64,000 nt of DNA, taken from the NCBI GenBank assembly GCA_905221605.1, contig CAJNDS010000147.1, forward strand, positions 282,667 to 346,666, written 5' to 3'. A program made the position numbers and the translations under genes. The stretch is from Symbiodinium natans (lineage: Eukaryota; Sar; Dinophyceae; Suessiales; Symbiodiniaceae). The notes under the pieces are model-generated. The model made no database searches and was not told the origin of the DNA. It saw only the letters and a program-made list of their open reading frames with translations. This document shows positions 52,401 through 60,214 of this stretch, piece after piece. Position 1 is the first letter of the stretch. Each line of letters begins with the position of its first letter.

Positions 52401-55400
52401 GAGCCAGTGAAAGGGCGTAGCACAGATGGTGCAGGGGCAAAGAGGATGAATCCCATGGGGGGAGAAATGGCAGAGTAATAGGAGATTAGCACGCTACCTG
52501 AACTTTGTATAGGGCTCTGGGGTCAACCATTTCTCTCCTGCCCCGTGCGACTTGAACGCCCACCAGCTCAGAAGATGGCAAGATATGGTGTTGTGGAGAA
52601 GTACTGACATGTCCTGGGTAGGTTTCACTAGCCAATGAGCCTCTCACCAGTTAGCAAACAGTGAGCGTTGAGTAGTATCACCAGCATGACTGTGGCCACA
52701 TGTGCTGCAGAGCCGATGTTGAGACTGTTGAACCTGTGTGCCTCGCCTGGCTTGTCCGAGTGTGAGCGATTAAACCCAAATCTTTCATAGGGATTATCAC
52801 AGGGGGCTAGTAATCATCCCTCTGAAGGACTCTGAGCTTCAGGGGGGGGCGGAAACATCCCCCTAAACCCTAAACCCTAAACCCTAAAAGGTCTAGGATG
52901 CCCAGCTTAGTGCCCTTATTCCCTTTTTGGGGGCTCTAGGTTCCCCTATAAACCCCTTTAAGAAAAAAAGGGGCACCCTCTGTAGGGTTTAGGGTTTAGG
53001 ATTTAGGGTTTAGGGTTTAGGGTTTAGGGTTTAGGGTTACTGGGCAACCTAGAGGTGGATGTTCAGCTCGGGATTCTTCGTGACATTCTACTTCATCGTC
53101 CTCATCGTGCTCTTGAACCTGAATCTAGGTAGGCCCTTGGGACATTTTATATTTTCCCTTATTGGGTTTAAGAGGGTCATATTCAGGAATGTTTTTCAGA
53201 GGGTTTTAAGGGCCATCCTAGGAATGTCTTGCTACAAGATAGCAAAGCCGACACCTACACCGTCGGGGAGACGTATCTGCGGCGCCTGACACTCTACAGC
53301 GCGCAGGGCATGTTCGTCATGTGCTTCCTGGCTGTCAATTTGGCGGCCTTTGCTGTGCCTTTAGCACTCGCCTGTGGAGAAAGCTGCCCCAAACTCCAAA
53401 CAAACCCTAAAGCCTAAACCCTAAACCCTAAACCCTAAATGAGACAGCAAGCAAGGCCTCTCCCTGGTGATCGTCCTGACATTCTCACCCGAAACGATGG
53501 AGCTTCTTGGTGGCCCAGTGGCATCCTTTCTTTGCCCTCCTTGTTGGGTTTAGGGTTTCGGGTTTAGGGTTTAGGTTTTAGGGTTTAGGGTTTAGGGTTC
53601 AAGGTTCCCTTCTCAAGAAACCAGGTGCCCTTTGAGGCCCAAGGCTTTTGGGCATACTACGATTTGGTGCTCTTTTCTTAGGGGTCCCTTATCTTCGTGT
53701 GGCTACTGGGCAACCATGGCTTTTGGGCATGTCAGACTGGTCATTTTTGCCCTATACTACTGTAATGCCCATAGAGGCGCATGAACCCTAAACCCTTTTA
53801 GGGTTCCTTTCATCCCCACGGCTTTTGGGCACCCCAAATAAGAGGGGCCTTATGATCTAAGAGATATTTCCATGAAAGAAGGGCTACCGACCCTATGCTA
53901 CTATATTTCCTCGTAAGGTATGAATTATATTGGTTGGTGGTCTCTTTAAGCATGGTTTCTGCTTTTCAGGCATCTATTCGGGGTTCTTATTGGGGTATCT
54001 AGGGGCGAAATTAGGGTATAAGGGTCACCGACAATATATGAACCCAAAGCCTCTTAGGGTTCCTTTCGTCCCCAAGGTCTTGGGCACCCAAAGAGCCCAA
54101 GACCTACTTAAGGAAGATGCCTTAATGTGTATCGGGATTCTGGGGATAGTCTTTTGGAAGGGCTACCAAGGCTTTTGGGATTTCCCAAGGCTCTAAGGGC
54201 TCTTATTCTAAGGTTTTGGGCCCAAATGTAAGGTTTCTGGGGCCATTTTGAGCCTAAGGCTTTTGAGCATGTCCCCCAAACCGTAAACCCTAAACCCTAA
54301 CCCCCCCCCTTCCTTCTTAAGGGCTACCAAGGCTTTTGGGCATGTCCGACTACGATCGCATCATGCTGGCGGTCGTCACCGCCTTCATCATCGAGCCGAT
54401 GTTAGGCCAGGGCTTGGGACTGAAACTTGACTCCCAGAGCAGAGCCCTTAAGCCTGAGAGCCGCGCCTGCCCCGCGTAAGGTTTTATTTAGGGTTTAGGG
54501 TTTAGGGTTTCGGGTTTAGGGTTTAGGGTTTAGGGCGATAGACAGGCTTCGGATTCAAGATCAGTTCAAGCTCCGATGATCACTTTAAAGCCCTGGCGGC
54601 TTGCACCGTCTACTTCATCACCATCCTGACGATGGCGATCAACCTCACGCCCTCCGGGATACATCTTACAGGTTTAGGGTTCGGGGTTTAGGGTTTAGGG
54701 TTTTATGGGTTTAGGTTTTGGGGTTTGGGGTTCAGGGTTTGGGGCTTATAGGGCTTAGGGTTCGGGGTTCAGGGTTTAGGGTTTGCGGTTAGGAGTTGGA
54801 TTTAGGTTTTAGGAGTCTGTGAGCTTCTTGTTTTGGGGCTGAACACTGACTTGTAGTTCCATGTTGGGGGGCACTGAATTGTGCAATGAGATCATGCCCA
54901 CCATCGAAGGAGCACCTACAAGTGACTACTGGCTACTTTTTTAAAGTCCCCAAGCAACCAAAAAACAAGTATAACAATCCCTGTGCTTACCCTTGTATGG
55001 AACATCTTGGTTTTTTTCACGTCGGGTGCGGAGGCTGGGTGCCGGGTTCAGGCGATCCTTGTGGAGTCTTCTCCTGCCTCCTGGGTGGTTGTCAACCAAG
55101 TCCTACTATTTGCTGAAGAGCCCAAAACAATTAAAGATACTAATCCCCTTATTGCACTTCTAAATAAGTTTTTTTTTTTTTTTTGGGGGGGGGGGGGTGG
55201 GGGGCCTTACGCAAACAGTAGAGTTTTGTCAGGTCTTGGGCCAACTTGGCGTTATGGAGACCTGTCTTTACAACGCTGTACACGAGGAATGCTAGCTGAA
55301 GCCTCCTGAATTGGGAGTAATTAGGGTTTAGGGTTTTAGGCTTTTAGGGTTTGGGGTGTGCCCTGATCCCAGGTACATGTTCGACACAACGAAGACCGTG

Positions 55401-57001
55401 CCGGTGGTCGTGCTGCTGCTTAGCCTCTACCTTGCCACGATGATTTGGACGGGATTTCTGATATCAGCGCAAGGAGCCAGCGTGGTTCAGTCGAGGGGCT
55501 TTGGGCTCTGGCCCTTTCCTAGCGCTTGCTGGTGAATCCTAAAGCACCGTGCAACCTCTAAGAAGCCCTAGATCCTAAACCCTGAAGCCCTAAACCCTTA
55601 ACCCTAAACTCTCACCCCCTAAGCCCTTAGACCCAAACACCCCAAAACCTCGCGGCTTAGGGAAGGTGACGTCGGTTCTAGAGCGCTGGACGCACTTGCG
55701 CAGGAGGGTCAGGAGAAGATCAAAGCATTTGCCAGCAACTTTGCCGAGTCTTTTCTTGTGCCTCGACTGCGACCTCGGGGACCAACATCAGCCCTAAAAG
55801 GGTTCATCTGGTCCATCTACCTTAAGTAGAGAGATTATAGTAGCACAGAGTCTCTATAGTAGGGTTTAGGGTTTAGGGTTTGGGGTTTGGGGTTTAGGGT
55901 TTGGGGCTTAGGGGTCCATGTGGGCCCCCAAGATAAGGTCACTTCTCAGAGATTCAAACCCAACCCACATCATCACTATCGTCTTGGCTCTCTGTTTTTG
56001 GTTCAGCTCGCCCTGGCTTGAGATGCCGTCCTCTCAAGACTATCTGAAAGGGACTTCCAAAGCGGCACTCTCACAGTGTGAGAGTGTGCGGTTTAGGGTT
56101 TAAGGTTTGGGGTTACTAGGGTTTAGGGTTTAGGGTTTAGGGTGTCCATGTGTGTTTGTGTGTTTTCTCCCCCTCCCCACCTCCCCCCCTCCCCCCCCCT
56201 CCCGATGCTCCCGGTAAGTACCTTCACAGACAGTGGCAAGAACCCCTACCCTAAACCCTCAACCTTCAACCCTCAACCCTAAACCCTGAACCCTAAACCC
56301 TAAACCCTAAACCCCGCACCAGGTGGCTGTTGCGACCTCTTCGGCTCCAAGCCAGCGCCGGCCTCCGCGACACCCGGGAAGCCCGCAGACGGCGCTCTCC
56401 CGACGCTGCTGGCAGCTTCTGGGCCGGTTTAGGGTTTAGGGTTTAGGGTTTAGGGTTTAGGGTTTAGGGTTTAGGGTTTAGGGTTTTGGCTTAGGGTTTA
56501 TAGAGTTTAGGGGTTGTGCTTTTTTTGTCTTGCAAGCTGTTCCCCAAGCTGGCCTTCGCCGAATTGCAAGCGTGCATTTGCGCATGGCGATACATGACTA
56601 CCCCCGTCAGGAGACCAATGGGGGTTTCCGAAATACCCTTTTAGGGGGTTCCTATAAAGAGGATGATACGATTTTAGGGGTATATTCAGGGTATCCCTAT
56701 TTGTGGGAATGCCCAAATAGAAGCAACTCGGGCTCCCCCCCCCCTCCTCCTCGCGTTGCACCCTCGGAACACGCACTAGGGGGCTCTTTCGAACCGTAAA
56801 CCCTCAACAGCCGGACCTACTTGTTTTCCACACGTAGGTCTTCAAGCCCAACCCCCCCCCCCCCCCCCCAGTCTCCAAGTCCAAGAACCCTAAACCCTAA
56901 ACCCCAAACCCTAAACCCTAAACTTCCGCGCGACCCAGGATCGCTTCAAGCCTGCGGACCAGTCACCGCTTCTGGAGGATGCCAAGAAGAGTGAGGCTTA
57001 G
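49498..57001 (+). CDS. Multi-exon gene for an unidentified multi-pass membrane protein
   Basis: Seen: consecutive exons with hydrophobic segments. 49498-49611: YLTWRYKPSFRNV then QMLILLALAIVPMWV. 49690-49829: EGGMCLQSDG...NEPPH. 49951-50035: KYGLTPEAAEGGWM. 50199-50366: YQALIAAHIVFGCVLTAATF. 50581-50674: WGWVANITVAIAMAFTRFF. Then 53060-53120, 53222-53400, 53447-53506, 54345-54400, 54571-54658, 54984-55100, 55373-55470, 55678-55757, 55933-56092, 56315-56425. The last exon, 56922-57001, ends LLEDAKKSEA and TAG. Four joins were checked: 49829/49951, 50035/50199, 50366/50581 and 53120/53222 are all in frame. At least eight membrane segments. FYFIVLIVLLNLN recalls a channel S6 helix, but no family is assigned. 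The first exon is unknown and several distal boundaries are approximate. Confidence 0.65.
49830..49950 (+). mobile_element. Intron formed by a family D introner (GC-AG)
   Basis: Seen: element CTTGGCAGCCCAGTGGTACC ... GGTTACTGGGCTACCAAG at 49834-49950, with target duplication GCAA at 49830-49833 and 49951-49954. Splicing GC...AG joins CAC T to GC AAG TAT (H-C-K-Y), restoring the frame. The GC donor is the left copy of the duplication. Confidence 0.85.
50036..50198 (+). mobile_element. Intron formed by a family E introner (GT-AG)
   Basis: Seen: element CTCGGGGACGAAATGAACCC ... GGGTTCACTTGCTCCCCAAG at 50040-50198, with target duplication GTAT at 50036-50039 and 50199-50202. Splicing joins GCT TG to G TAT CAG (A-W-Y-Q), in frame with the hydrophobic exon that follows. 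It carries an internal repeat of GGTTTATGGTTCATATACC. Confidence 0.9.
50367..50580 (+). mobile_element. Intron containing a family E element and a second repeat
   Basis: Seen: GTGCCTCGGGGAGACCAAAG at the left; the family E right end TTCGTCCCCAAG at 50487; then GGCACCCTAAAATAAAAGGG...GGTATTATGATCTAAGGGAT up to TTTTCAAG. The second part recurs near 53825-53865. Splicing GT-AG joins TTC GT to G TGG GGC (F-V-W-G) in frame. Confidence 0.7.
50767..50780 (+). repeat. Left copy of 14-bp target duplication
   Basis: Seen: TAAACCCAAATCTT, identical to 52771-52784, exactly bordering the retrocopy. Confidence 0.9.
50774..50808 (+). other. Perfect 12-bp hairpin centred on the spliced leader
   Basis: Seen: AAATCTTGAGCC (50774-50785) and GGCTCAAGATTT (50797-50808) are perfect inverted repeats around an 11-nt loop. 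The left arm includes seven bases of the target duplication plus GA. Confidence 0.9.
50781..52770 (+). pseudogene. Intronless retrocopy of a trans-spliced dinoflagellate mRNA
   Basis: Seen: it starts with the complete spliced leader and is bounded by a 14-bp direct repeat. Over about 2 kb it holds no telomeric repeat and no introner, unlike all surrounding DNA. The best frame starts at ATG 50856 (MAGAVTPSWLDSITVAAGAN) and shifts by +1 before about 50955 and again near 51260. It then continues as LIKVRAVSWDLGPRASPLQL ... LLIEGVARAASNGAL ... KSKAFQSTVTFEAIMYDGVA to TGA 52052-52054. About 700 nt of apparent 3' UTR follow; no poly-A is visible before the right repeat. Two frameshifts make it a probable pseudogene. 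The parent protein is not recognised. Confidence 0.85.
50783..50804 (+). other. Dinoflagellate spliced-leader sequence
   Basis: Seen: G followed by CCGTAGCCATTTTGGCTCAA and G, a full match to the known 22-nt dinoflagellate leader DCCGUAGCCAUUUUGGCUCAAG with D=G. It is genomic here because a mature mRNA was copied back. Directly downstream, ATTTTTCGGATCAAG looks like a decayed second leader (relic), as known for recycled cDNAs. Confidence 0.95.
52771..52784 (+). repeat. Right copy of 14-bp target duplication
   Basis: Seen: TAAACCCAAATCTT, matching 50767-50780. Confidence 0.9.
52891..53051. mobile_element. Family C/D element with telomeric insert
   Basis: Seen: GTCTAGGATGCCCAGCTTAG at the left and GGTTACTGGGCAACCTAG at the right. 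A tract of about seven TTTAGGG units (52983-53035) occupies the right half. It immediately precedes the membrane exon at about 53060. Confidence 0.8.
53121..53221 (+). mobile_element. Intron formed by a family N introner (GA-AG)
   Basis: Seen: element CTAGGTAGGCCCTTGGGACA ... GGGTTTTAAGGGCCATCCTAG at 53125-53221, with target duplication GAAT at 53121-53124 and 53222-53225. Splicing GA...AG joins AAC CT to G AAT GTC (N-L-N-V). This gives VLIVLLNLNVLLQDSKADTY in one frame, while the alternative junctions hit stops. Confidence 0.9.
53506..53718. mobile_element. Family D element, enlarged
   Basis: Seen: CTTGGTGGCCCAGTGGCATC at the left and GGCTACTGGGCAACCATGG at the right. TTTAGGG units and a GGCTTTTGGGCAT segment sit inside. 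Confidence 0.65.
53640..54350 (+). repeat. Nested repeats around three copies of GGCTTTTGGGCAT
   Basis: Seen: GGCTTTTGGGCAT occurs at about 53643, 53718 and 54331; the last copy leads into the exon frame MSDYDRIMLAVVTAF. Between them are family E arms (53745-53823), the dispersed repeat at 53934-54003 and other palindromes. Inferred: successive insertions at one site with duplication of the exon edge. Confidence 0.6.
53934..54003 (+). repeat. Dispersed repeat shared with 23122-23200
   Basis: Seen: GGTGGTCTCTTTAAGCATGG, TTTCTGCTTTTC and TATTCGGGGTTCTTATTGGG match the distant copy. Confidence 0.85.
55774..55932. mobile_element. Family E introner with telomeric insert
   Basis: Seen: CTCGGGGACCAACATCAGCC at the left and GGTCCATGTGGGCCCCCAAG at the right, with a TTTAGGG/TTTGGGG tract at 55861-55912. 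A GT donor at 55758 (GTGCCTCG) would join TTT CTT to ATA AGG in frame, giving FAESFLIRSLLRDSN. Confidence 0.8.
56427..56486 (+). repeat. Interstitial TTTAGGG tract
   Basis: Seen: about eight perfect units beginning directly after an exon-like proline/alanine-rich segment. Confidence 0.95.
56620..56714. mobile_element. Family K element
   Basis: Seen: GGGGGTTTCCGAAATACCCT at the left and GGGTATCCCTATTTGTGGGA at the right. CAAT/AAAT flanks are a possible decayed 4-bp duplication. Confidence 0.7.
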
Positions 57002-57018
57002 AGCGGCTTTTGAGTTGA

Positions 57019-57135
57019 CTGGGACCCAGAGTAGGGCCTCATTTTCCCTTTTTTTTAGGGATTGGGTTCCCTTCTAAGCCACTTTTTTGAGGAAAAAAGG
57101 TTACCCTGTGTATTCCTAGGTTACTCTTGGGTCTA
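57019..57135. mobile_element. Family C element
   Basis: Seen: CTGGGACCCAGAGTAGGGCC at the left and CTAGGTTACTCTTGGGTCTA at the right. AGTTGA flanks it (57013-57018, 57135-57140). It lies just 3' of the stop codon of the membrane-protein gene. Confidence 0.8.
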
Positions 57136-57248
57136 GTTGAGGCTTCTGGCCAAAAAAAATGCCGGGCGCCCATTTTTGAGGGGGTGGGGGGGAGCCAACA
57201 GAGCTCCCCTTGCCCTTAGCTGGTCAGTTTAGGGTTTAGGGTTTAGGG

Positions 57249-57284
57249 TTCTCCCGTATACTAGCAGTCCTGAATAGGTATGAT

Positions 57285-57315
<31 letters not shown>

Positions 57316-57326
57316 GCGAACATCAA
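57249..57326. mobile_element. Family A element fused with poly-G
   Basis: Seen: CTCCCGTATACTAGCAGTCC at the left and CGAACATCA at the right. The right arm is replaced by about 29 G residues (57289-57317). Confidence 0.65.
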
Positions 57327-57334
57327 AATGTGCG

Positions 57335-57430
57335 GGTAGGCCCTTGGGACATGTGATACTTGTCCCTTATTGGGTTTAAGAGGATCTTATTCAGGAATAT
57401 TTGCTCACAGTGTTTTTAAGGGCCATCCTA
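57335..57430. mobile_element. Family N introner
   Basis: Seen: GTAGGCCCTTGGGACATGTG at the left, TTATTGGGTTTAAGAGGATC inside and AAGGGCCATCCTAG at the right. Confidence 0.85.
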
Positions 57431-57699
57431 GACAAGCCTCGAGAGTCTGCAGGTCATTTGTCAATCAGTACGTTTGTGGTTTTTCTACGAGCCGATTCAA
57501 GGTACGCCACTCCCCAAACAACAAAAACTATGCTGACAATTCGGGTGTCTGTGTGTCTGCAGCTGACCATGCAAAATTAGAAAGATGCAGTATCGCTCGG
57601 TGGCCCCCGCGCCCACTGAAAGTTTTCCTCGTACCTGAAGAGCCCATGGCCTGGTTCTGGGGTAGGTTTCTGGCTGAAAAGGGTTTGGGGTTGATAAGG
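57430..57699 (+). CDS. Possible exon region
   Basis: Seen: one frame near 57595-57660 reads WPPRPLKVFLVPEEPMAWFW before GGTAGG (GT donor). Upstream sequence between the two elements is open in more than one frame. Not recognised. Confidence 0.3.
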
Positions 57700-57801
57700 T
57701 GGGATGTTCCCCCCTTATACTAACAGTCCTTGATATGGATTATATAGTACCCCCCCTATCATGATCCCTATGAAGGACTGTTAGTATAAGGGGGAACATC
57801 C
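57700..57801. mobile_element. Family A element with target duplication
   Basis: Seen: TGGGATGTTCCCCCCTTATA at the left and TAGTATAAGGGGGAACATCC at the right. GATAAGG flanks both sides (57693-57699, 57802-57808). Confidence 0.9.
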
Positions 57802-58412
57802 GATAAGGCTTTGACGAGTAAAAGTAACCCATTGTAGGTTCCTTGGCTTTTCAGGTAATGGCTAATTTCCAGCCATGTTCCAGTTTTGGCGAATGAGCAC
57901 ACAAGTTGCTCGAAAGAAGGCAAGGATCAAATCTGAAGAAACCCTACAGCAAGCACTTTAGGGCTTCGGGCTTAGCGGTGCTTTGGGTTTCGGCTTGCCG
58001 TCTAGCATTCCTCCTCCCCCAGCAGCACGTATCCGGTCTTCAACAAACCCTGCGCCTTCGGGTATCGGAGGAGCCAAGCCTCAACAAACCCTAAACCCTA
58101 AACCCTAAACCCCACACCCTAAACCCTAAACCCTAAACCCTGAACCCTGAACCCTGAACCCTGAACCCGGAGGTCGAGGTGCCCTAGATTTGCATCAAAA
58201 GGAGAGCCCTAGTTTGGTGAACCGATTACATGCACCTTTTAGGCGCAACCCTGAGCATGCGCAGTTTCCCAGACCCATGGGAGGATCCATAAAGTAGAAC
58301 CCCCTAAATGGTACCCCTAAACCCTAAACTCTAAACCCTAAACCCTAAACCCTAAACCCCCCAAATGGTACCCTACTACACTATTGGGTTCATCCTGAGG
58401 AACCCTTGCAGG

Positions 58413-58543
58413 TTGGGATGTCCCCCCTTCTGAATAGGGTTTAGGGTTTAGGGTTTAGGGTTTAGGGTTTAGGGTTTAGGGTTTAGGATAACCCCCCATT
58501 ACAGTCCCCAGCAAGGACTGTAGTATAGGGGGGAACATCCCAA
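58413..58543. mobile_element. Family A element with central telomeric tract
   Basis: Seen: TTGGGATGTCCCCCCTTCTG at the left and TATAGGGGGGAACATCCCAA at the right. About eight TTTAGGG units (58434-58488) occupy the centre. Confidence 0.9.
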
Positions 58544-58684
58544 CTTACTTTTGGATCCTTTCAGGATCCCCACGCTGGGGCGCCACGAATAGGCTCGAGC
58601 AGAGTTTCGGCGGATAGAGGGCTGAAGGGGCCATCGGGCAGCTGAAAGCCATGGGCCGCCCGACTCTGACACCCTTTTTTGGGG

Positions 58685-58766
58685 GTAGGGTTTAGGGTTT
58701 AGGGTTTAGGGTTTAGGGTTTAGGGTTTAGGGTTTAGGGTTTAGGGTTTAGGGTTTAGTGTTTAGG
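58685..58766 (+). repeat. Interstitial TTTAGGG tract
   Basis: Seen: about eleven units. Confidence 0.95.
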
Positions 58767-58784
58767 GGCGTTTAGAGGCTCTAC

Positions 58785-58884
58785 GGATTTTCCCATTTTT
58801 TTTTTTGGAGGGGGGGTCAAGGTTCCCTTGTAATTAGCCAGCCCAGAAAAAGGGTGCCCTGATTATGATACGGTTACTGGGCTA
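58785..58884. mobile_element. Family D element, left end lost
   Basis: Seen: GGGGTCAAGGTTCCCTTGTA, CCAGCCCAGAAAAAGGGTGC and ATACGGTTACTGGGCTAG match the right two thirds of family D. Telomeric tracts lie on both sides. Confidence 0.75.
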
Positions 58885-58885
58885 G

Positions 58886-58960
58886 GGGGCTTGGGGTTTA
58901 GGGTTTAGGGTTTAGGGTTTAGGGTTTAGGGTTTAGGGTTTAGGGTTTAGGGTTTAGGGG
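58886..58960 (+). repeat. Interstitial TTTAGGG tract
   Basis: Seen: about ten perfect units. Confidence 0.95.
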
Positions 58961-59213
58961 GGGGGAGCGGGAGTGGTGAATGTTCAGGAGGGCGAGCCGA
59001 AGACTCAGCAGTTCCTGGGTGAAATTCCATTGCTCATGGGCTCGTTGCTCATGGGTTTAGGTTTCAGGGTTCAGGGTTTAGGGTTTAGGGTTTAGGGCTT
59101 CGGGTTTAGGGTTTAGGGTTTAGGGCTTCGGGTTTAGGACCCCTCGCTATAGCGCACCTCCGCTTCGAAGTTCCTGCTCCCCAAAGTCAGGGCACTACAG
59201 GCCACCTAGCGGA

Positions 59214-59420
59214 CCAAATGGACCCTGTACTGGGGGTCATCCAACCCGATTTTTTCAGGGTCCATGTAGCTCATGATGATATACTTGGGCCCCAAAGCCC
59301 CTACATAGGGAAGTACTTTATAAGGCCCAGGTATTCCCTATTCAGGTGCATGGACAAGGGTGTACTATAGTCCCGCCTAAGGTATGTGGACCGAAGGAAC
59401 CCTTTTGGGGTTCGTTTGGC
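59214..59420. mobile_element. Family E element with nested family I element
   Basis: Seen: GGACCAAATGGACCCTGTAC and GGAACCCTTTTGGGGTTCGT are the outer arms. At 59262-59352 the family I arms GGGTCCATGTAGCTCATGAT and CAGGTGCATGGAC lie inside. Confidence 0.7.
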
Positions 59421-59454
59421 AAGGCGGGAGCTAGAGGTTCTAGGTATTAGAGTT

Positions 59455-59620
59455 TAGGGTTTAGGGTTTAGGGTTTAGGGTTAGCGTTTAGGGTTTAGGG
59501 TTTAGGGTTAGCGTTTAGGGTTTAGGGTTTAGGGTTTAGGGTTTAGGGTTTAGGGTTAGCGTTTAGGGTTTAGGGTTTAGGGTTTAGGGTTTAGGGTTTA
59601 GGGTTTAGGGTTTAGGTTTA
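59455..59620 (+). repeat. Long TTTAGGG array with periodic TTAGCG units
   Basis: Seen: about 23 units in which GGGTTAGCGTTTAGGG interrupts three times, at about 59481, 59507 and 59556. The repeated interruption suggests duplication of a multi-unit segment. Confidence 0.9.
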
Positions 59621-59836
59621 TAGCTTTGGTCAGGCTTAATCCCCTGGCGTGGTTCGGGTCTACGCATTCGGCTTGAGGTCAGGCTTTGTGAAAAGATTCA
59701 TTTTGGGCGCTGTTCAGTTCTAGGGTCCTGACTCAAAAGGCATTTATTTCTGGGCTGCCTCGTGTGCATCCCCCGTTTTGTTGCTCTAAACCTTAAACCC
59801 TAAACCCTCCACCGTAAACCCTAAACCGTAACTCAG

Positions 59837-60168
59837 GAAAGTTCTTGAAATCCGGGAGAGTCGTCGTGATGCTGCAGGCGGGCACCCCCAAAGCTTGCGG
59901 AGAAAAGTCCTCAACCCTTTTGGTGCCCTAATCCCGAGATCCTATACCACCCTAACTATATAGGTCGGAATAGTGACTAATAGTATTCCGTTATGGTCCC
60001 TGTTTTATTATACTAGAAGAACCCCCCAAAACCCTGGAGTACTTAGGTCTACAAGAGGACTTCGAGTCATCATGCCTTTCGTTCACAGTTGTAGGCGACC
60101 TTCCATGAAGGAATTTTGGCCCGAGGTAGGAAATGGGGGAATTGGGCACCCTGCATTATCCCTGACAG

Positions 60169-60214
<46 letters not shown>

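Larger units (their letters stand above)
50714..52860. mobile_element. Family A element split by a retrocopy
   Basis: Seen: left arm TTGGGATGTTCCCCCCTTAG at 50714, CCCTAAA units, then the 2-kb insert 50781-52770. The right arm resumes with CATAGGGATTATCAC, CCCTCTGAAGGACTCTGAG and CGGAAACATCC. The element sits in an intron of the membrane-protein gene. Confidence 0.65.

Noticed and set aside
52055-52420. Second protein downstream in the retrocopy (121-codon frame)
   Set aside because: It overlaps other open frames, starts at the previous stop and has no independent support. It is more likely 3' UTR.
50714-52860. Retrocopy as an autonomous family A transposon carrying its own transposase
   Set aside because: The insert has its own spliced leader and its own 14-bp duplication, so it is a later passenger. 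The encoded frame shows no recognisable transposase motif.
53060-53400. Voltage-gated channel S6 or Cys-loop receptor assignment
   Set aside because: FYFIVLIVLLNLN and similar segments are suggestive, but no pore, selectivity or Cys-loop signature is visible in the right order.
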